Shown: piece by piece, positions 25,915 to 34,721 of the stretch
Layout of the letters: each line of letters starts with the position of its first letter
Numbering within the stretch: the stretch's first letter is position 1
Source of the DNA: JADMIH01 sp035274425
Lineage (GTDB): Bacteria; Chloroflexota; Chloroflexia; QHBQ01; JADMIH01
Reading direction: 5' to 3'
DNA length: 64,000 nucleotides
Assembly (NCBI GenBank): GCA_035274425.1
Contig: DATEOC010000077.1
Coordinates: forward strand, 1-64,000
The notes under the pieces: model-generated
Databases searched by the model: none
Seen by the model: only the letters and a program-made list of their open reading frames with translations
Told to the model about the DNA's origin: nothing
Program-made: the position numbers and the translations under genes

Positions 25915-28900
25915 CTATGCGCTTTGCTCCAGTTGCTCCTCAGGGTCTGCAGGGTCGCGTAGCGGGCGCATTTGTCCTCTCAAGAGTGGCTCCGATAGAC
26001 TGAAGTGATAACGTCCAAGCATATTGATATGCTCATACGCCAGGGGTGACAGCCGTGCAAGATCCTCCGGTCTTACCTGAAACTCTCCGTTCACCTCTTT
26101 CTCTCCTTTTGGCGTGCCAACCATGCTGGGTATATGCTCGATATATCTACCCTTCTTGGGAATCCTACCAACAGCACTGACACGGTAATCCTCAGCACCA
26201 CCTGCCCACTCTGCATGCTCTGCTTGTCCCACACCATATGTATCACGCTGGCCGTGCAGTTCCTCAGAAGTAGAATAAGTTCTATCCGTGCTACTAATGC
26301 CGCCAGTGCCCTTGATGCGTAGATGATCTAGAGCCACCTGCATATAACGGGTATTCCACAGCACTATCATGTTGATTACCAGGCCAAGTGCACCCAACTG
26401 GTCTTCCTGACCCTCTCGATAGCGCTGGCGCAACTCTCCCTTCTGTCCATGGAAGACTACCCGTGCAAGGCTGTGTCGTGCCTCTCCTCGGTTCAGTTGA
26501 ATAAGAATGCGTCGTCGATAGGTCTCATCATCTACGTAAGCCAACAAGTATAGCGTTTTGACTATTCTTCCCAGTTCCCCAATTGCTCGTGCTAGGGTAG
26601 AAGGGCGGCTTGTGCCGCTTCCCCCATGTAAAGAGCGTATCAATGCAGAAGCGCTCACAACACCCATCTTGAGAGAGCCCGCCACTCGTAAAAGGTCGTC
26701 CCAGTTACGAGAGATCAGTCCGGTATTGATACGGTTGCGCGCCACGCCGTTGAGCGGGCCATAATCTGCTGCCGCATCCATACGCCAGAAACGCGCCTCG
26801 CCTACATCTGCAAGCCTGGGGCTGAATTGATAGCCGAGTAACCAAAAGAGACCGAATATGAGATCGCTGTATCCAGCGGTGTCACTCATGATCTCTGTTG
26901 GGCGTAAGCTTGTCTGTTGTTCCAATAACCCGTCGAGGATGTAAAGCGAGTCCCGGATCGTGCCTGGGATTACGATGGCGTGGAACCCTGTAAATTGGTC
27001 GCTGGTGAAGTTATAAAGGGTGACACCTCTACCAACGCCGAAATACTTACTGTTGGGCCTAGCATTGAGCGTACGTACTGGGACCACAAAACGCAAGCCA
27101 TCAGCAGAAGCCACCTCTCCGCCACCCCATTCTTGAGCCAGGGGTAAGTGGGCATGGTAGTCTACGAGGCGAGCATTAGCCTGGATAAGCGTCTCGGTCC
27201 TGATGTAATTTTGCTGAACCCAGGACAACCTGCTGCGCGTCAGTGCCGGAATATCCTGCCGTACAAGGGGCTCAAGTCCAATGTTGCACGCTTGAGCTAA
27301 GAGCACGGCGCAGATGCTGAGCGGCAGGTCCTTCGCCCGCTCTCTACCTTCGCTGAGGTGGGTGAATTCGTGAGCAAATCCGGTCCACTCCTGCACCTCA
27401 AGCATGAGTTCGGGCAGATCTACCCGCGGAAGCAGAGCCGCTATCTGCTGACGCAGGATCTTCAAGCTTGCAGGGTCCTCAAGCCTGTCTAATCCTGCAA
27501 CCACCAGGCTATCGCGAGTAGCCTCCTTATGAATGCTGGCGCCTACATTATTAGCATTATTATCTAGATGGCCGTCAGCATGCAGACGCAACTTGGCAGT
27601 ATCATTTCCGGTATTGTTGCTGGTCTCATTCTTTGTGGCATCGGGTCTGCTCCTCCTGTTGTCTCCCCTTGTAATGGTAAGGGTCCTCAGGTTATCTCCA
27701 TGGTTTTGGTGGTTAGCTCTACTTGAATTGGAGTGTGAGCTTATGTGTGAAGGCTCAATACGCATGGCGGAATTCGTCGCCAGGTTCTCAGCCGTCCTGC
27801 GGTAAGCTTCACCAAGCTCGTTCGCCAGGGTTTGAAGTTCGACTTCGGGTGTAAGCTCACGCTGCAAGCTGTGACAGACATGGCTCCGCAGCCGCTCCCA
27901 TGCCTGTCCTTGAAGAAGCTTGGCGCGGGGGTCTCCCCATCGCTCACTCCTCGGTAAAAAGACGTCTCGTTTGCGGAGTGCGTCCTGGAGGCGTTCCAAC
28001 GTGCAGAGTGTATAATACTTCCGATCTATCTGCCGACGAGTACGGTAGACATAGCGTCGCCACGGCCTGCTCACTACTTCTCGCGGGACATGACGCATAA
28101 CTGGTTTTTTCTGTCCTTCAATGTCGCGGAGGAACTGCCAAGCTTCAAGTACCGGTTTGCCTGCTTCAGTAGCCTTGAACTCTGTCGTTTCGAGTAATAA
28201 GGGCAGGAAACGCCGCACCGTGGTATATCGAGTCAACAGGTCGGCATAGTGACTATGGCTGTCGTCTTTGGGATGTGCAAGATCCCCAATGGTCGCTATG
28301 GCAGCTTCTAGCCTGTTTGGGGCAACTCGTGTGAAGACTGCCCGCCGTAACTCCTCATCCCCGTACGTTGCGTCAAGTAAAATGAGGCACGCCTCTCGTA
28401 GCTGCAAAGCGGCAGCATCCAAATCGCGGAGCGTTCTCAGCCTCTCTTTCTGCCGGACACGGGCTGCGCGTGCCAATAGCATTTGAATCAGCAGGTCAAG
28501 GAGATCAACAGCATCATCCTGGGCAGTTACTTCAAGAGAGCAAATAAAGGCCAGGAGAGTAGCGATCCTACGGTCCTCTGGCATACGAGTAATTGCTTGA
28601 GCGCGAGCAGATGCAGCATAACGAGCTAACACCATGAGCCGGGAGGGAGGCACAGCAGAAAGATCAAGTTCCCCTGCTCCTATGGTACGAATTTCCTTCA
28701 GGCGTTGGAGGGCACGAACCATTTCATTTGCGCTCACATGGGTAGGTGCGTGACGAAGCCGATCAAGAGGCGACTGGCGTTCACCCGGGGCAATGGTCAG
28801 CAATTGCTCCAGGCGCAACTGCTGCTCAGGGGTAACGACTTGAAATAGCGTCCTCCACAGGCGAACAGCTACTCGGTCTCGCACACTTGCGATCAGACGT

Positions 28901-29400
28901 GCAAGTGTGGTCGCACCTGGGAGAAGTATTTTCCTTTCGACTAACCATGCTGTTGCCAGGTCGAAGAGCACGCTGGGGCGTTCCGCGCTAAGCCACGCTC
29001 GCGTATACAACCATCTCACCAGGCGAAAGTGGCCGGGTTGAGCGTTAAAGTCCTTGTACCCATAGGTCTGCTTGATTTCATCGGCGTGGTCCCAGTGTGT
29101 AGTTGGGCGAGCCATGTAGCGCTCCAGGCACTGGGGATCTGCAATACGGAGCTGAGATGCCATGAAGCTCACAATGTTCGCTGGTACATCGGTGGGGTCA
29201 GAGAGAAAAGTGCCCAAGAAGCGAACCGTGCCTAGCTGGAGAGCGAAGCCGAGTCTGTTATGGGGGCCCCGTTTACTTGCCAATACTGTGCGGTCAGCAT
29301 CATCTAAATGGAAGTAGCGTGCCAATTGATCCGGCGTGGGTTCGTCGGCATAGCGTCCATAGCGATATTGCTGTTCGTTAGTCAAGAAGTCAACAGGCAT
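25915..29400 (-). CDS. tnpA: Tn3-family transposase TnpA
   Basis: 1161 residues, longer than the usual 960-1000. The N-terminal DNA-binding part (MPVDFLTNEQQYRYGRYADEP) and the catalytic C-terminal region are complete, with MSDTAGYSDLIFGLFWLLGY near residue 838 and REGQEDQLGALGLVINMIVLWN near 996. Both are hallmarks of the DDE core in this family. The extra length is an Asn/Ser/His-rich, low-complexity stretch at about 545-640 (SHISSHSNSSRANHQNHGDN). It performs replicative transposition by acting on the 38-base ends. The recombinase gene lies 84 bases upstream on the same strand, probably in one transcript. No disruption is visible. Confidence 0.93.
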   Translation of the reverse strand: MPVDFLTNEQQYRYGRYADEPTPDQLARYFHLDDADRTVLASKRGPHNRLGFALQLGTVRFLGTFLSDPTDVPANIVSFMASQLRIADPQCLERYMARPTTHWDHADEIKQTYGYKDFNAQPGHFRLVRWLYTRAWLSAERPSVLFDLATAWLVERKILLPGATTLARLIASVRDRVAVRLWRTLFQVVTPEQQLRLEQLLTIAPGERQSPLDRLRHAPTHVSANEMVRALQRLKEIRTIGAGELDLSAVPPSRLMVLARYAASARAQAITRMPEDRRIATLLAFICSLEVTAQDDAVDLLDLLIQMLLARAARVRQKERLRTLRDLDAAALQLREACLILLDATYGDEELRRAVFTRVAPNRLEAAIATIGDLAHPKDDSHSHYADLLTRYTTVRRFLPLLLETTEFKATEAGKPVLEAWQFLRDIEGQKKPVMRHVPREVVSRPWRRYVYRTRRQIDRKYYTLCTLERLQDALRKRDVFLPRSERWGDPRAKLLQGQAWERLRSHVCHSLQRELTPEVELQTLANELGEAYRRTAENLATNSAMRIEPSHISSHSNSSRANHQNHGDNLRTLTITRGDNRRSRPDATKNETSNNTGNDTAKLRLHADGHLDNNANNVGASIHKEATRDSLVVAGLDRLEDPASLKILRQQIAALLPRVDLPELMLEVQEWTGFAHEFTHLSEGRERAKDLPLSICAVLLAQACNIGLEPLVRQDIPALTRSRLSWVQQNYIRTETLIQANARLVDYHAHLPLAQEWGGGEVASADGLRFVVPVRTLNARPNSKYFGVGRGVTLYNFTSDQFTGFHAIVIPGTIRDSLYILDGLLEQQTSLRPTEIMSDTAGYSDLIFGLFWLLGYQFSPRLADVGEARFWRMDAAADYGPLNGVARNRINTGLISRNWDDLLRVAGSLKMGVVSASALIRSLHGGSGTSRPSTLARAIGELGRIVKTLYLLAYVDDETYRRRILIQLNRGEARHSLARVVFHGQKGELRQRYREGQEDQLGALGLVINMIVLWNTRYMQVALDHLRIKGTGGISSTDRTYSTSEELHGQRDTYGVGQAEHAEWAGGAEDYRVSAVGRIPKKGRYIEHIPSMVGTPKGEKEVNGEFQVRPEDLARLSPLAYEHINMLGRYHFSLSEPLLRGQMRPLRDPADPEEQLEQSA

Positions 29401-29484
29401 GGTATCTTAACCTCTCATAATTCCCCATGATTCCTTATGATTGTTGTTGCCTTGTACATAGCAGTTCGCAAGAAGTAGACTACG

Positions 29485-30411
29485 TTAGGACCACGCTATC
29501 TTTTCGACCTCTTTCTGTAGGTCGCTCTTCGTGCCTCGAATGTAGATCATAGTGGTATCGAGAGAGTCATGCCCCATAATCTGGGCCAGTCGGTGTAGAG
29601 GAACCGCCTCGGCCATGCGGTACCCGAACCGGTGGCGGAGGTCATGTGGGCTGACATCCGTAAGGCGCGCCTGTGCCGCATATTTCTTCATCAAGTGTCC
29701 AAGTGCTCGCTCCGTTAGCGCTCCTCCTGTCTTCCCCGACGGGAACAGGTTAAGTGAGTTCGCTGGAAGAGTTGGCAGGTATTCCAATAGAGCAGTGCGT
29801 ACTGTAGCGTTGAGGGGTACTTCTCTGTACTTGTTGCGCTTGCCAAGGATCTGTAATGTCCCGCTCCGCTTCCCCATTTGCACGTCGTGTGGCTTGAGCT
29901 TGCAGACCTCCCTGGCTCGCAAACCGGTGTGGAGCATCATCACGATAATTGTGCGATCCCGCAGATTGCCGCCTGCAGAAACTGCTGCCAGCAGAGCCTC
30001 TTCTTCTCTGTCGGTGAGGTGTCGTGGAGGCTGATCTTCTTGAGTCACCAACTTGACCACACTCGCAGGATTTCGCTCAACCAGCCCCACCTCAACAGCC
30101 CAGGAAAAGTATCGCTTGAGGGTGACCAGCGCGCGGTTTACTGTGGCGGGCTTTAGATTGAGTACTGTTTGCAAATAGGAGCGGTAGCGGGTTATGGTGG
30201 GAGTGGTCACAGTACTCGGTGTAAAAGGTTGCCCAACCTCCTGAGCTTCTTCCCAAGTGAGTTCGCACCAAGCAGCGAACTGCCTCAGGTCGCTCAGGTA
30301 GTTTCGTATGGTTGAAGGAGTGAAATCCTCATCGTTTCGGAGATAAGCCGTATATTGATCTATGGCTTGTTGCCCAGATGAGGAGACCTTTGGAGTACCG
30401 AGGCGTGCCAT
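29485..30411 (-). CDS. tnpI: Tyrosine recombinase, TnpI-like cointegrate resolvase
   Basis: 308 residues. An N-terminal core-binding domain (about 10-110; YTAYLRNDEDFTPSTIRNYLSDL) precedes a phage-integrase-type catalytic domain. The catalytic set is visible: Arg in HTGLRAREVCKL, HDLRHRFGYRM (His-x-x-Arg), GHDSLDTTM and the nucleophile Tyr in MIYIRG. It resembles XerC/XerD, but its place between a resolution site and a Tn3-type transposase makes it the element's resolvase. It should recombine the core site at 30628-30651, just upstream of its start, to resolve cointegrates. Expression is probably from a promoter inside that site. Confidence 0.88.
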   Translation of the reverse strand: MARLGTPKVSSSGQQAIDQYTAYLRNDEDFTPSTIRNYLSDLRQFAAWCELTWEEAQEVGQPFTPSTVTTPTITRYRSYLQTVLNLKPATVNRALVTLKRYFSWAVEVGLVERNPASVVKLVTQEDQPPRHLTDREEEALLAAVSAGGNLRDRTIIVMMLHTGLRAREVCKLKPHDVQMGKRSGTLQILGKRNKYREVPLNATVRTALLEYLPTLPANSLNLFPSGKTGGALTERALGHLMKKYAAQARLTDVSPHDLRHRFGYRMAEAVPLHRLAQIMGHDSLDTTMIYIRGTKSDLQKEVEKIAWS

Positions 30412-30554
30412 ACAGTTCCTACTGACTGGCGCACATAACAGAGCACAAGATCACCAGCCATTAAGCTAGAAGAGTCCCAGTTGCGACACGTAGGCACCGA
30501 GTTGCAGAAGAATAATTTGACAGGTCGATACCGGATACGTTGTTAGAGAATATA

Positions 30555-30651
30555 TTAGCAGACATGGCTCTGAAGAGTTTTCCACAGCGTTAGCAGACGT
30601 TCTCTACTCGTGCGTTAGTAGGATGATGTCTGCTAAAGTAAGTTAGCAGTA
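30555..30651. other. Internal resolution site: core plus two accessory repeats
   Basis: Four copies of TTAGCAGAC or close variants. Two are direct repeats at 30555-30563 and 30590-30598. The other two face each other across six bases (GTCTGCTAA at 30628-30636, AGTAAG spacer, TTAGCAGTA at 30643-30651), which is the layout of a tyrosine-recombinase crossover core. Core plus two accessory direct repeats is what Tn4430 uses with TnpI. Confidence 0.8.
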
Positions 30652-30714
30652 ATCGTTGCCAGATGCGGTTGTCCTGCGTTCGATCTAGTACTCCGCAAAC
30701 GAGGCGTACTGATC

Positions 30715-30914
30715 GGCCCTCTGGTAGCAACGGAACCGAAAACCGGAATAAGCTACCCGTCTCCCCGATCTAAGCACAACAAGGTTGCATGTACCCAGGA
30801 CTGCGGGTGTAAAGAGAGGAGACTTGGTTGGAACTCCAATCATCACACTTTAGCACTCCAAAGCTCAAACCGATGGCTTATTCCGGTTTTCGGCTCTATT
30901 GCTACCAGAGGAGA
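30715..30914. mobile_element. Nested 200-base unit with Tn3-type inverted ends
   Basis: 38-base ends at 30715-30752 (plus) and 30877-30914 (minus) face each other and share about 20 bases exactly at the inner side (CCGAAAACCGGAATAAG). They resemble each other more than either resembles the left end at 25795. The 124-base centre has no gene. It looks like a miniature non-coding relative of a Tn3 element, or the scar of a second Tn3 element. Confidence 0.6.
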
Positions 30915-31523
30915 ACCCGATATCGTTGCTACGAAGCGCAAAGTAGAGAGCATGAAATTGGGCAAAAACGCTGTCCAGTGAAGGTTTGCCCTGGGTGGAC
31001 CGTAATTTCGATAAGCACGAAGCTCCATTTGATGAATTCTATATAGGAAGGTCCGCGAAACGAGGTGGAGCCGCCCAGAATATGGACATCGAACCACCCT
31101 GGGACAGCATCGCTCCTTCCTACCACAGGGGTGGTCCGCTGTTGCTACAGAACCTACTACCTTCTTCCGATTACTTCTCATGGTGCTTCTCTCCAGCCGG
31201 TAATGTTGCCTGGTAATGTTGCAACGCGTCTTGCCGGTCGCCGAACGGTAACTCTGATTGCGATTGTAATGCTTACCACCATCCTAACCGCTTTATCAAT
31301 CTGCCCGCGCAACTTCTCGGGCTAAGACTTATGCGGTTCCTGGTATTCTTACTACGAGAGTGTATCACAGCGGCACGGATAATGCTGCCGACTCATTTCG
31401 CCACAAATTCATAATTGAGACCGCGCTACCTCTGACGACAGCATCCGGAGGCCCTACGGCTCAAACCCACCCAGATGGCACGTTGCGCACGCTGGGAATA
31501 AGGCCAGGGGCCACGAGGTCGCA
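30915..31523. other. Gene-free stretch between transposon and sensor kinase
   Basis: 609 bases without a supported gene. Short open frames occur on both strands (for example 30929-31126 minus), but none has a ribosome site or a recognisable motif. A TGGTAATGTTGC/CGGTAATGTTGC direct repeat (about 31198-31222) and an inverted CCCTGGGTGG pair (near 30989 and 31096) are the only structures seen. It probably holds the promoter of the kinase gene. Confidence 0.5.
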
Positions 31524-33944
31524 ATGAAAGATGCGGAGGGCGAGCTGCACGACTCGCCTCCTGAGGCGAAAGATAGAGCGGCGGCTAGACCACCGCAGGC
31601 AGACGCGCGGGAAGATGCTTTGGACAATCATGAAGCATGGTATCATACCGTCTTCACTTCGAGTAATGAATGCATTTCTATCTGCGAAATAATTCTCGAT
31701 GAGGCGAACCAAGCTGTTGATTACTGGATACTCGATGCTAATCTCGCCTGCGAGCGGATGACTGGGATCAGTAACAAGGAAGCTATAGGGCGGACGGCAC
31801 GAGACGTGGTGCCCGGCATTGAACAGTGGTGGATTGAAGCCTACGGCAAGGTCGCTCAGACCGGGCAACCGATACGCTTAGAGAACTACATGGCGGGGCT
31901 GGATCGCTGGTTCGATGCGTTCGCATTTAGCCTCGGCGGTGGCCGGTTCGCGGTCACCTTTAGGGACATCTCCAACCAGGTGCGCGCCCACGAACAGGTC
32001 CAGTCGCAGCGGTCGTTGCTACAAATAATCTTCGACACTACGCCCGTCGGCATCGCTCTCTATGATCGCGATATGCGGCTCATCGATTTCAACGACGAAT
32101 ATGAGAGCATGATCGATCCACGTGTCAGTATCTCTCGTGGGCAGGTGCTATACGACCTCTACCCGGCTACCCTGGCGCGAAAGCCAATCTATGCTCGCGT
32201 CTTTGCGGGCGAATCGGTCAATGAGGAGGAGGTTCGCTACCCGTACTCCAGCGAAGAGGTGCGCTATCGCGATTCACGCTACCGGCCCGTCAGGGACGCT
32301 AACGGCGAGGTCATCGGGTTGTTAAGCACGATCATGGACGTGACCGAGCGCAAGCTGGCAGAGGAGGTGGTACGAGACAGCGAAGCACGTTTCAGGGCTA
32401 TAGCCGACCTTGTGCCTGATATCCTCTGGCGTACAGACGCGCAAGGGCTAACTGAGTGGCACAACCAGCGTTTCACCGAGTACACAGGAGCTTTAAGTAA
32501 AGAGGGGCATAGGCAAGATTGGTCAAGTTTTGTCCATCCGGAAGATCGTGCCAACACTCTGGCAAAGCTCCAGGCGGCGATAGCTGGTGGCGAGCCACTG
32601 GTGCTGGAGGAGCGAATTCGAGGCCGTGACGGAGAGTACCGTTGGTTCCTGGTGCAGGCGTGCCCGATCCTTGATGATCGCGGCCAGATAGTGCATTGGT
32701 TTGGCGCTGCCACCGATGTCCACGAGCAACGCATGGCGCGGGATGAGTTGGAAGAGCGGGTCAGACAGCGCATCGCCGAACTGGCCGAGGCCAAAGTCGA
32801 AGTGGAACTTCAACACCACAGGCTCCGCGACATCTTCATGCAGATTCCTGCTCTGGTAGGGGTGTTGCGCGGACCGGAGCACAGGTATGAGCTTGTGAAC
32901 CCCACTCTTCTGAAGAGAATGAAGAAGCGAGAAGAGGAGATGCTAGGTAAGAGTATCGGGGAAGCTTTCCCTGAAGCAAAAGAGCAAGGTTGGATCGAAG
33001 TGGCCGATCAGGTATACCGGAGTGGGGAACCGCGCATTACACACGAAGCGCTAGCCTGGCTGGACCGCCAGGGGGATGGCAGCCTCGAAGAGACCTACTG
33101 GAACGGTGTCACAATGCCCTTACGCAATGCCGACGGACAAATAGAGGGCCTACTTACCCACGGCATTGATGTGACCGACCAGGTCCTGTCGCAGCGCCAA
33201 GTCGAGGGCTTGCTGATCGAGCGGGAGGAGGAAATCGCCCGGCGCAAAGAGGTCGAAGAAGAGCTACATACCACCAACCGGCGCTTACGAGAGCTATCCG
33301 CCCGTCTACTGGAAATACAGGAAGAGGAACGCCGCACTGTCGCCCGTGAGCTGCACGATGAGATAGGCCAGTACCTGACAGGGCTACACTTTATGTTGCA
33401 GGCGTCAGGAGAGCAAAATGCAGGTCCAGGAGACCTCCAGTTGATTAGCGCCCTTGCCATCGTTGATGACCTGACCGCGCGCGTGCGTGAGCTTGCGCTG
33501 AACCTACGGCCCTCAATGCTTGATGACGCTGGACTGGCAGCGGCCCTCCTATGGCATACCGAGAGATATGCGCTCCAGACGGGCATCCAGGTAGTACTGA
33601 AGCACCAGGGTTTGGAAGCACGACTGCCCGCACCCGTAGAGACCGCCGTATATAGGATCATACAGGAAGCCCTCACCAACGTAGCGCGTCACGCCTCTAC
33701 GAAGCAAGTAACCGTGCAAATCCTGTCGGATGGCAACCTGATTGTGCTGGTAGAAGATGCAGGCAAAGGCTTTGATGTGGGCGAAGTACTGGCCCGGCAT
33801 TCCTCTACAGGCATCCTGGGGATGCGCGAGCGCGTCGAACTGCTGGGAGGACAATTCACATTGGAATCAGCTCCTGGGGCGGGGGCCAGGGTAATAGCCG
33901 AAATCCCACTCAATGACCCACTGACATCACCGCAAGACAAATAA
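31524..33944 (+). CDS. Multi-PAS sensor histidine kinase, NarL/DegS class
   Basis: 806 residues, no membrane span. Four PAS domains (about 40-155, 160-280, 285-405, 432-560), the last ones separated by coiled coils. The HisKA_3 dimerisation domain carries the phospho-accepting His near residue 611 (TVARELHDEIGQYLTG), and the ATPase domain follows (EALTNVARHA, VEDAGKGFDVG, GILGMRERVELLGG). It senses a cytoplasmic signal, possibly redox, light or a ligand, through the PAS set. The NarL-type regulator gene begins 55 bases downstream and is the obvious partner. Confidence 0.93.
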   Translation: MKDAEGELHDSPPEAKDRAAARPPQADAREDALDNHEAWYHTVFTSSNECISICEIILDEANQAVDYWILDANLACERMTGISNKEAIGRTARDVVPGIEQWWIEAYGKVAQTGQPIRLENYMAGLDRWFDAFAFSLGGGRFAVTFRDISNQVRAHEQVQSQRSLLQIIFDTTPVGIALYDRDMRLIDFNDEYESMIDPRVSISRGQVLYDLYPATLARKPIYARVFAGESVNEEEVRYPYSSEEVRYRDSRYRPVRDANGEVIGLLSTIMDVTERKLAEEVVRDSEARFRAIADLVPDILWRTDAQGLTEWHNQRFTEYTGALSKEGHRQDWSSFVHPEDRANTLAKLQAAIAGGEPLVLEERIRGRDGEYRWFLVQACPILDDRGQIVHWFGAATDVHEQRMARDELEERVRQRIAELAEAKVEVELQHHRLRDIFMQIPALVGVLRGPEHRYELVNPTLLKRMKKREEEMLGKSIGEAFPEAKEQGWIEVADQVYRSGEPRITHEALAWLDRQGDGSLEETYWNGVTMPLRNADGQIEGLLTHGIDVTDQVLSQRQVEGLLIEREEEIARRKEVEEELHTTNRRLRELSARLLEIQEEERRTVARELHDEIGQYLTGLHFMLQASGEQNAGPGDLQLISALAIVDDLTARVRELALNLRPSMLDDAGLAAALLWHTERYALQTGIQVVLKHQGLEARLPAPVETAVYRIIQEALTNVARHASTKQVTVQILSDGNLIVLVEDAGKGFDVGEVLARHSSTGILGMRERVELLGGQFTLESAPGAGARVIAEIPLNDPLTSPQDK

Positions 33945-33999
33945 GCAGAAGCATCATCAGTACGAACGGAGCAAACTGAGAGACAGTAGGAGAAGTAGG

Positions 34000-34650
34000 G
34001 TGACAACAATCGTGTTAGCTGATGACCACCCCATAGTGCGCCAGGGGTTGCGAGCCTTACTGGAAAAGCAGTCCAGCTACCAGGTGGTTGGGGAGGCGAG
34101 CGATGGGCTGGAAGCGGTGGCAATGGTTGAGCGTCTCAAACCAGATGTCCTGATTGTGGATGTTATGATGCCGGGATTGAACGGGCTGCAAGTGACTAGA
34201 CAGGTGCGGGAGCGCGCAGAGCGAACTCGCATAATAGTGCTCTCCATGCACACAAACGAATCGTACGTGCTTGAGGCACTGCGTGGGGGAGCTTCGGGAT
34301 ATGTGCTCAAAGCGACCGCGGCTGCCTCAATTGTTGAAGCGGTTCGTGCAGCTTTGGGCGGGCATAGGTACCTCAGCCCCCCGCTGACCGACCATGTCAT
34401 CGAAGCATACATCCGCAAAGCCGAAGAGGCCACCAACGATGTGGATGGTTACAAGCTGCTCACGGCGCGCGAGCGCGAAGTCTTCCAATTGGACGCGGAA
34501 GGCCTCTCCAACGGGGAAATCAGCGCGCGGCTGCATATCAGTCCCCGGACGACGGAGACCCACCGTACCAGGATTCTGCGCAAGCTCGGGCTACGCTCCA
34601 GGGGGGAACTGGTACGTTATGCGATAAAGCACGGCATCATAGATTTATGA
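34000..34650 (+). CDS. NarL/FixJ-type response regulator
   Basis: 216 residues from a GTG with AGGAG nine bases upstream. The receiver domain has Asp8/Asp9, phospho-acceptor Asp54 (LIVDVMMPG) and Lys104. A LuxR-type helix-turn-helix follows (about 150-210; LTAREREVFQLDAEGLSNGEISARLHIS). It is the probable output partner of the kinase just upstream. A 12-bp hairpin terminator follows. All receiver residues needed for phosphorylation are intact. Confidence 0.95.
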   Translation: MTTIVLADDHPIVRQGLRALLEKQSSYQVVGEASDGLEAVAMVERLKPDVLIVDVMMPGLNGLQVTRQVRERAERTRIIVLSMHTNESYVLEALRGGASGYVLKATAAASIVEAVRAALGGHRYLSPPLTDHVIEAYIRKAEEATNDVDGYKLLTAREREVFQLDAEGLSNGEISARLHISPRTTETHRTRILRKLGLRSRGELVRYAIKHGIIDL

Positions 34651-34678
34651 GGCGGTTTGTGACTCGTAGCCAATCTCG

Positions 34679-34710
34679 TAGCGACCCGTAGCCAACTTTA
34701 CGGGTCGCTA
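34679..34710 (+). terminator. 12-bp hairpin terminator of the kinase/regulator pair
   Basis: Perfect arms 34679-34690 and 34699-34710 with an 8-base loop, 28 bases after the regulator stop. Only a short T-containing tail (TCTACTTAAT) follows. Confidence 0.65.
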
Positions 34711-34721
34711 TCTACTTAATG

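Larger units (their letters stand above)
25795..30914. mobile_element. Tn3-family transposon, Tn4430-like layout
   Basis: The 38-base left terminus at 25795-25832 matches the classic Tn3 end closely (TGGAACGAAAACTYACGYTAAG core). The right terminus at 30877-30914, read inward on the minus strand, shares TAGCAAT, CGAAAAC and the TAAG end, but is clearly diverged from the left. In between come transposase, tyrosine recombinase and a resolution site, in the same order as Tn4430. No matching 5-base target duplication is visible (TGTTA on the left, ACCCG on the right). This and the unequal ends suggest rearrangement at the right end. Confidence 0.8.

Noticed and set aside
25790..30919. Five-base target duplication of the Tn3 element
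   Set aside because: The flanks TGTTA and ACCCG do not match, and shifting the right boundary by a few bases does not help.
30929..31126. 65-codon minus-strand open frame beside the transposon
   Set aside because: Looks protein-like in places, but has no ribosome site or known motif and competes with open frames on the other strand.
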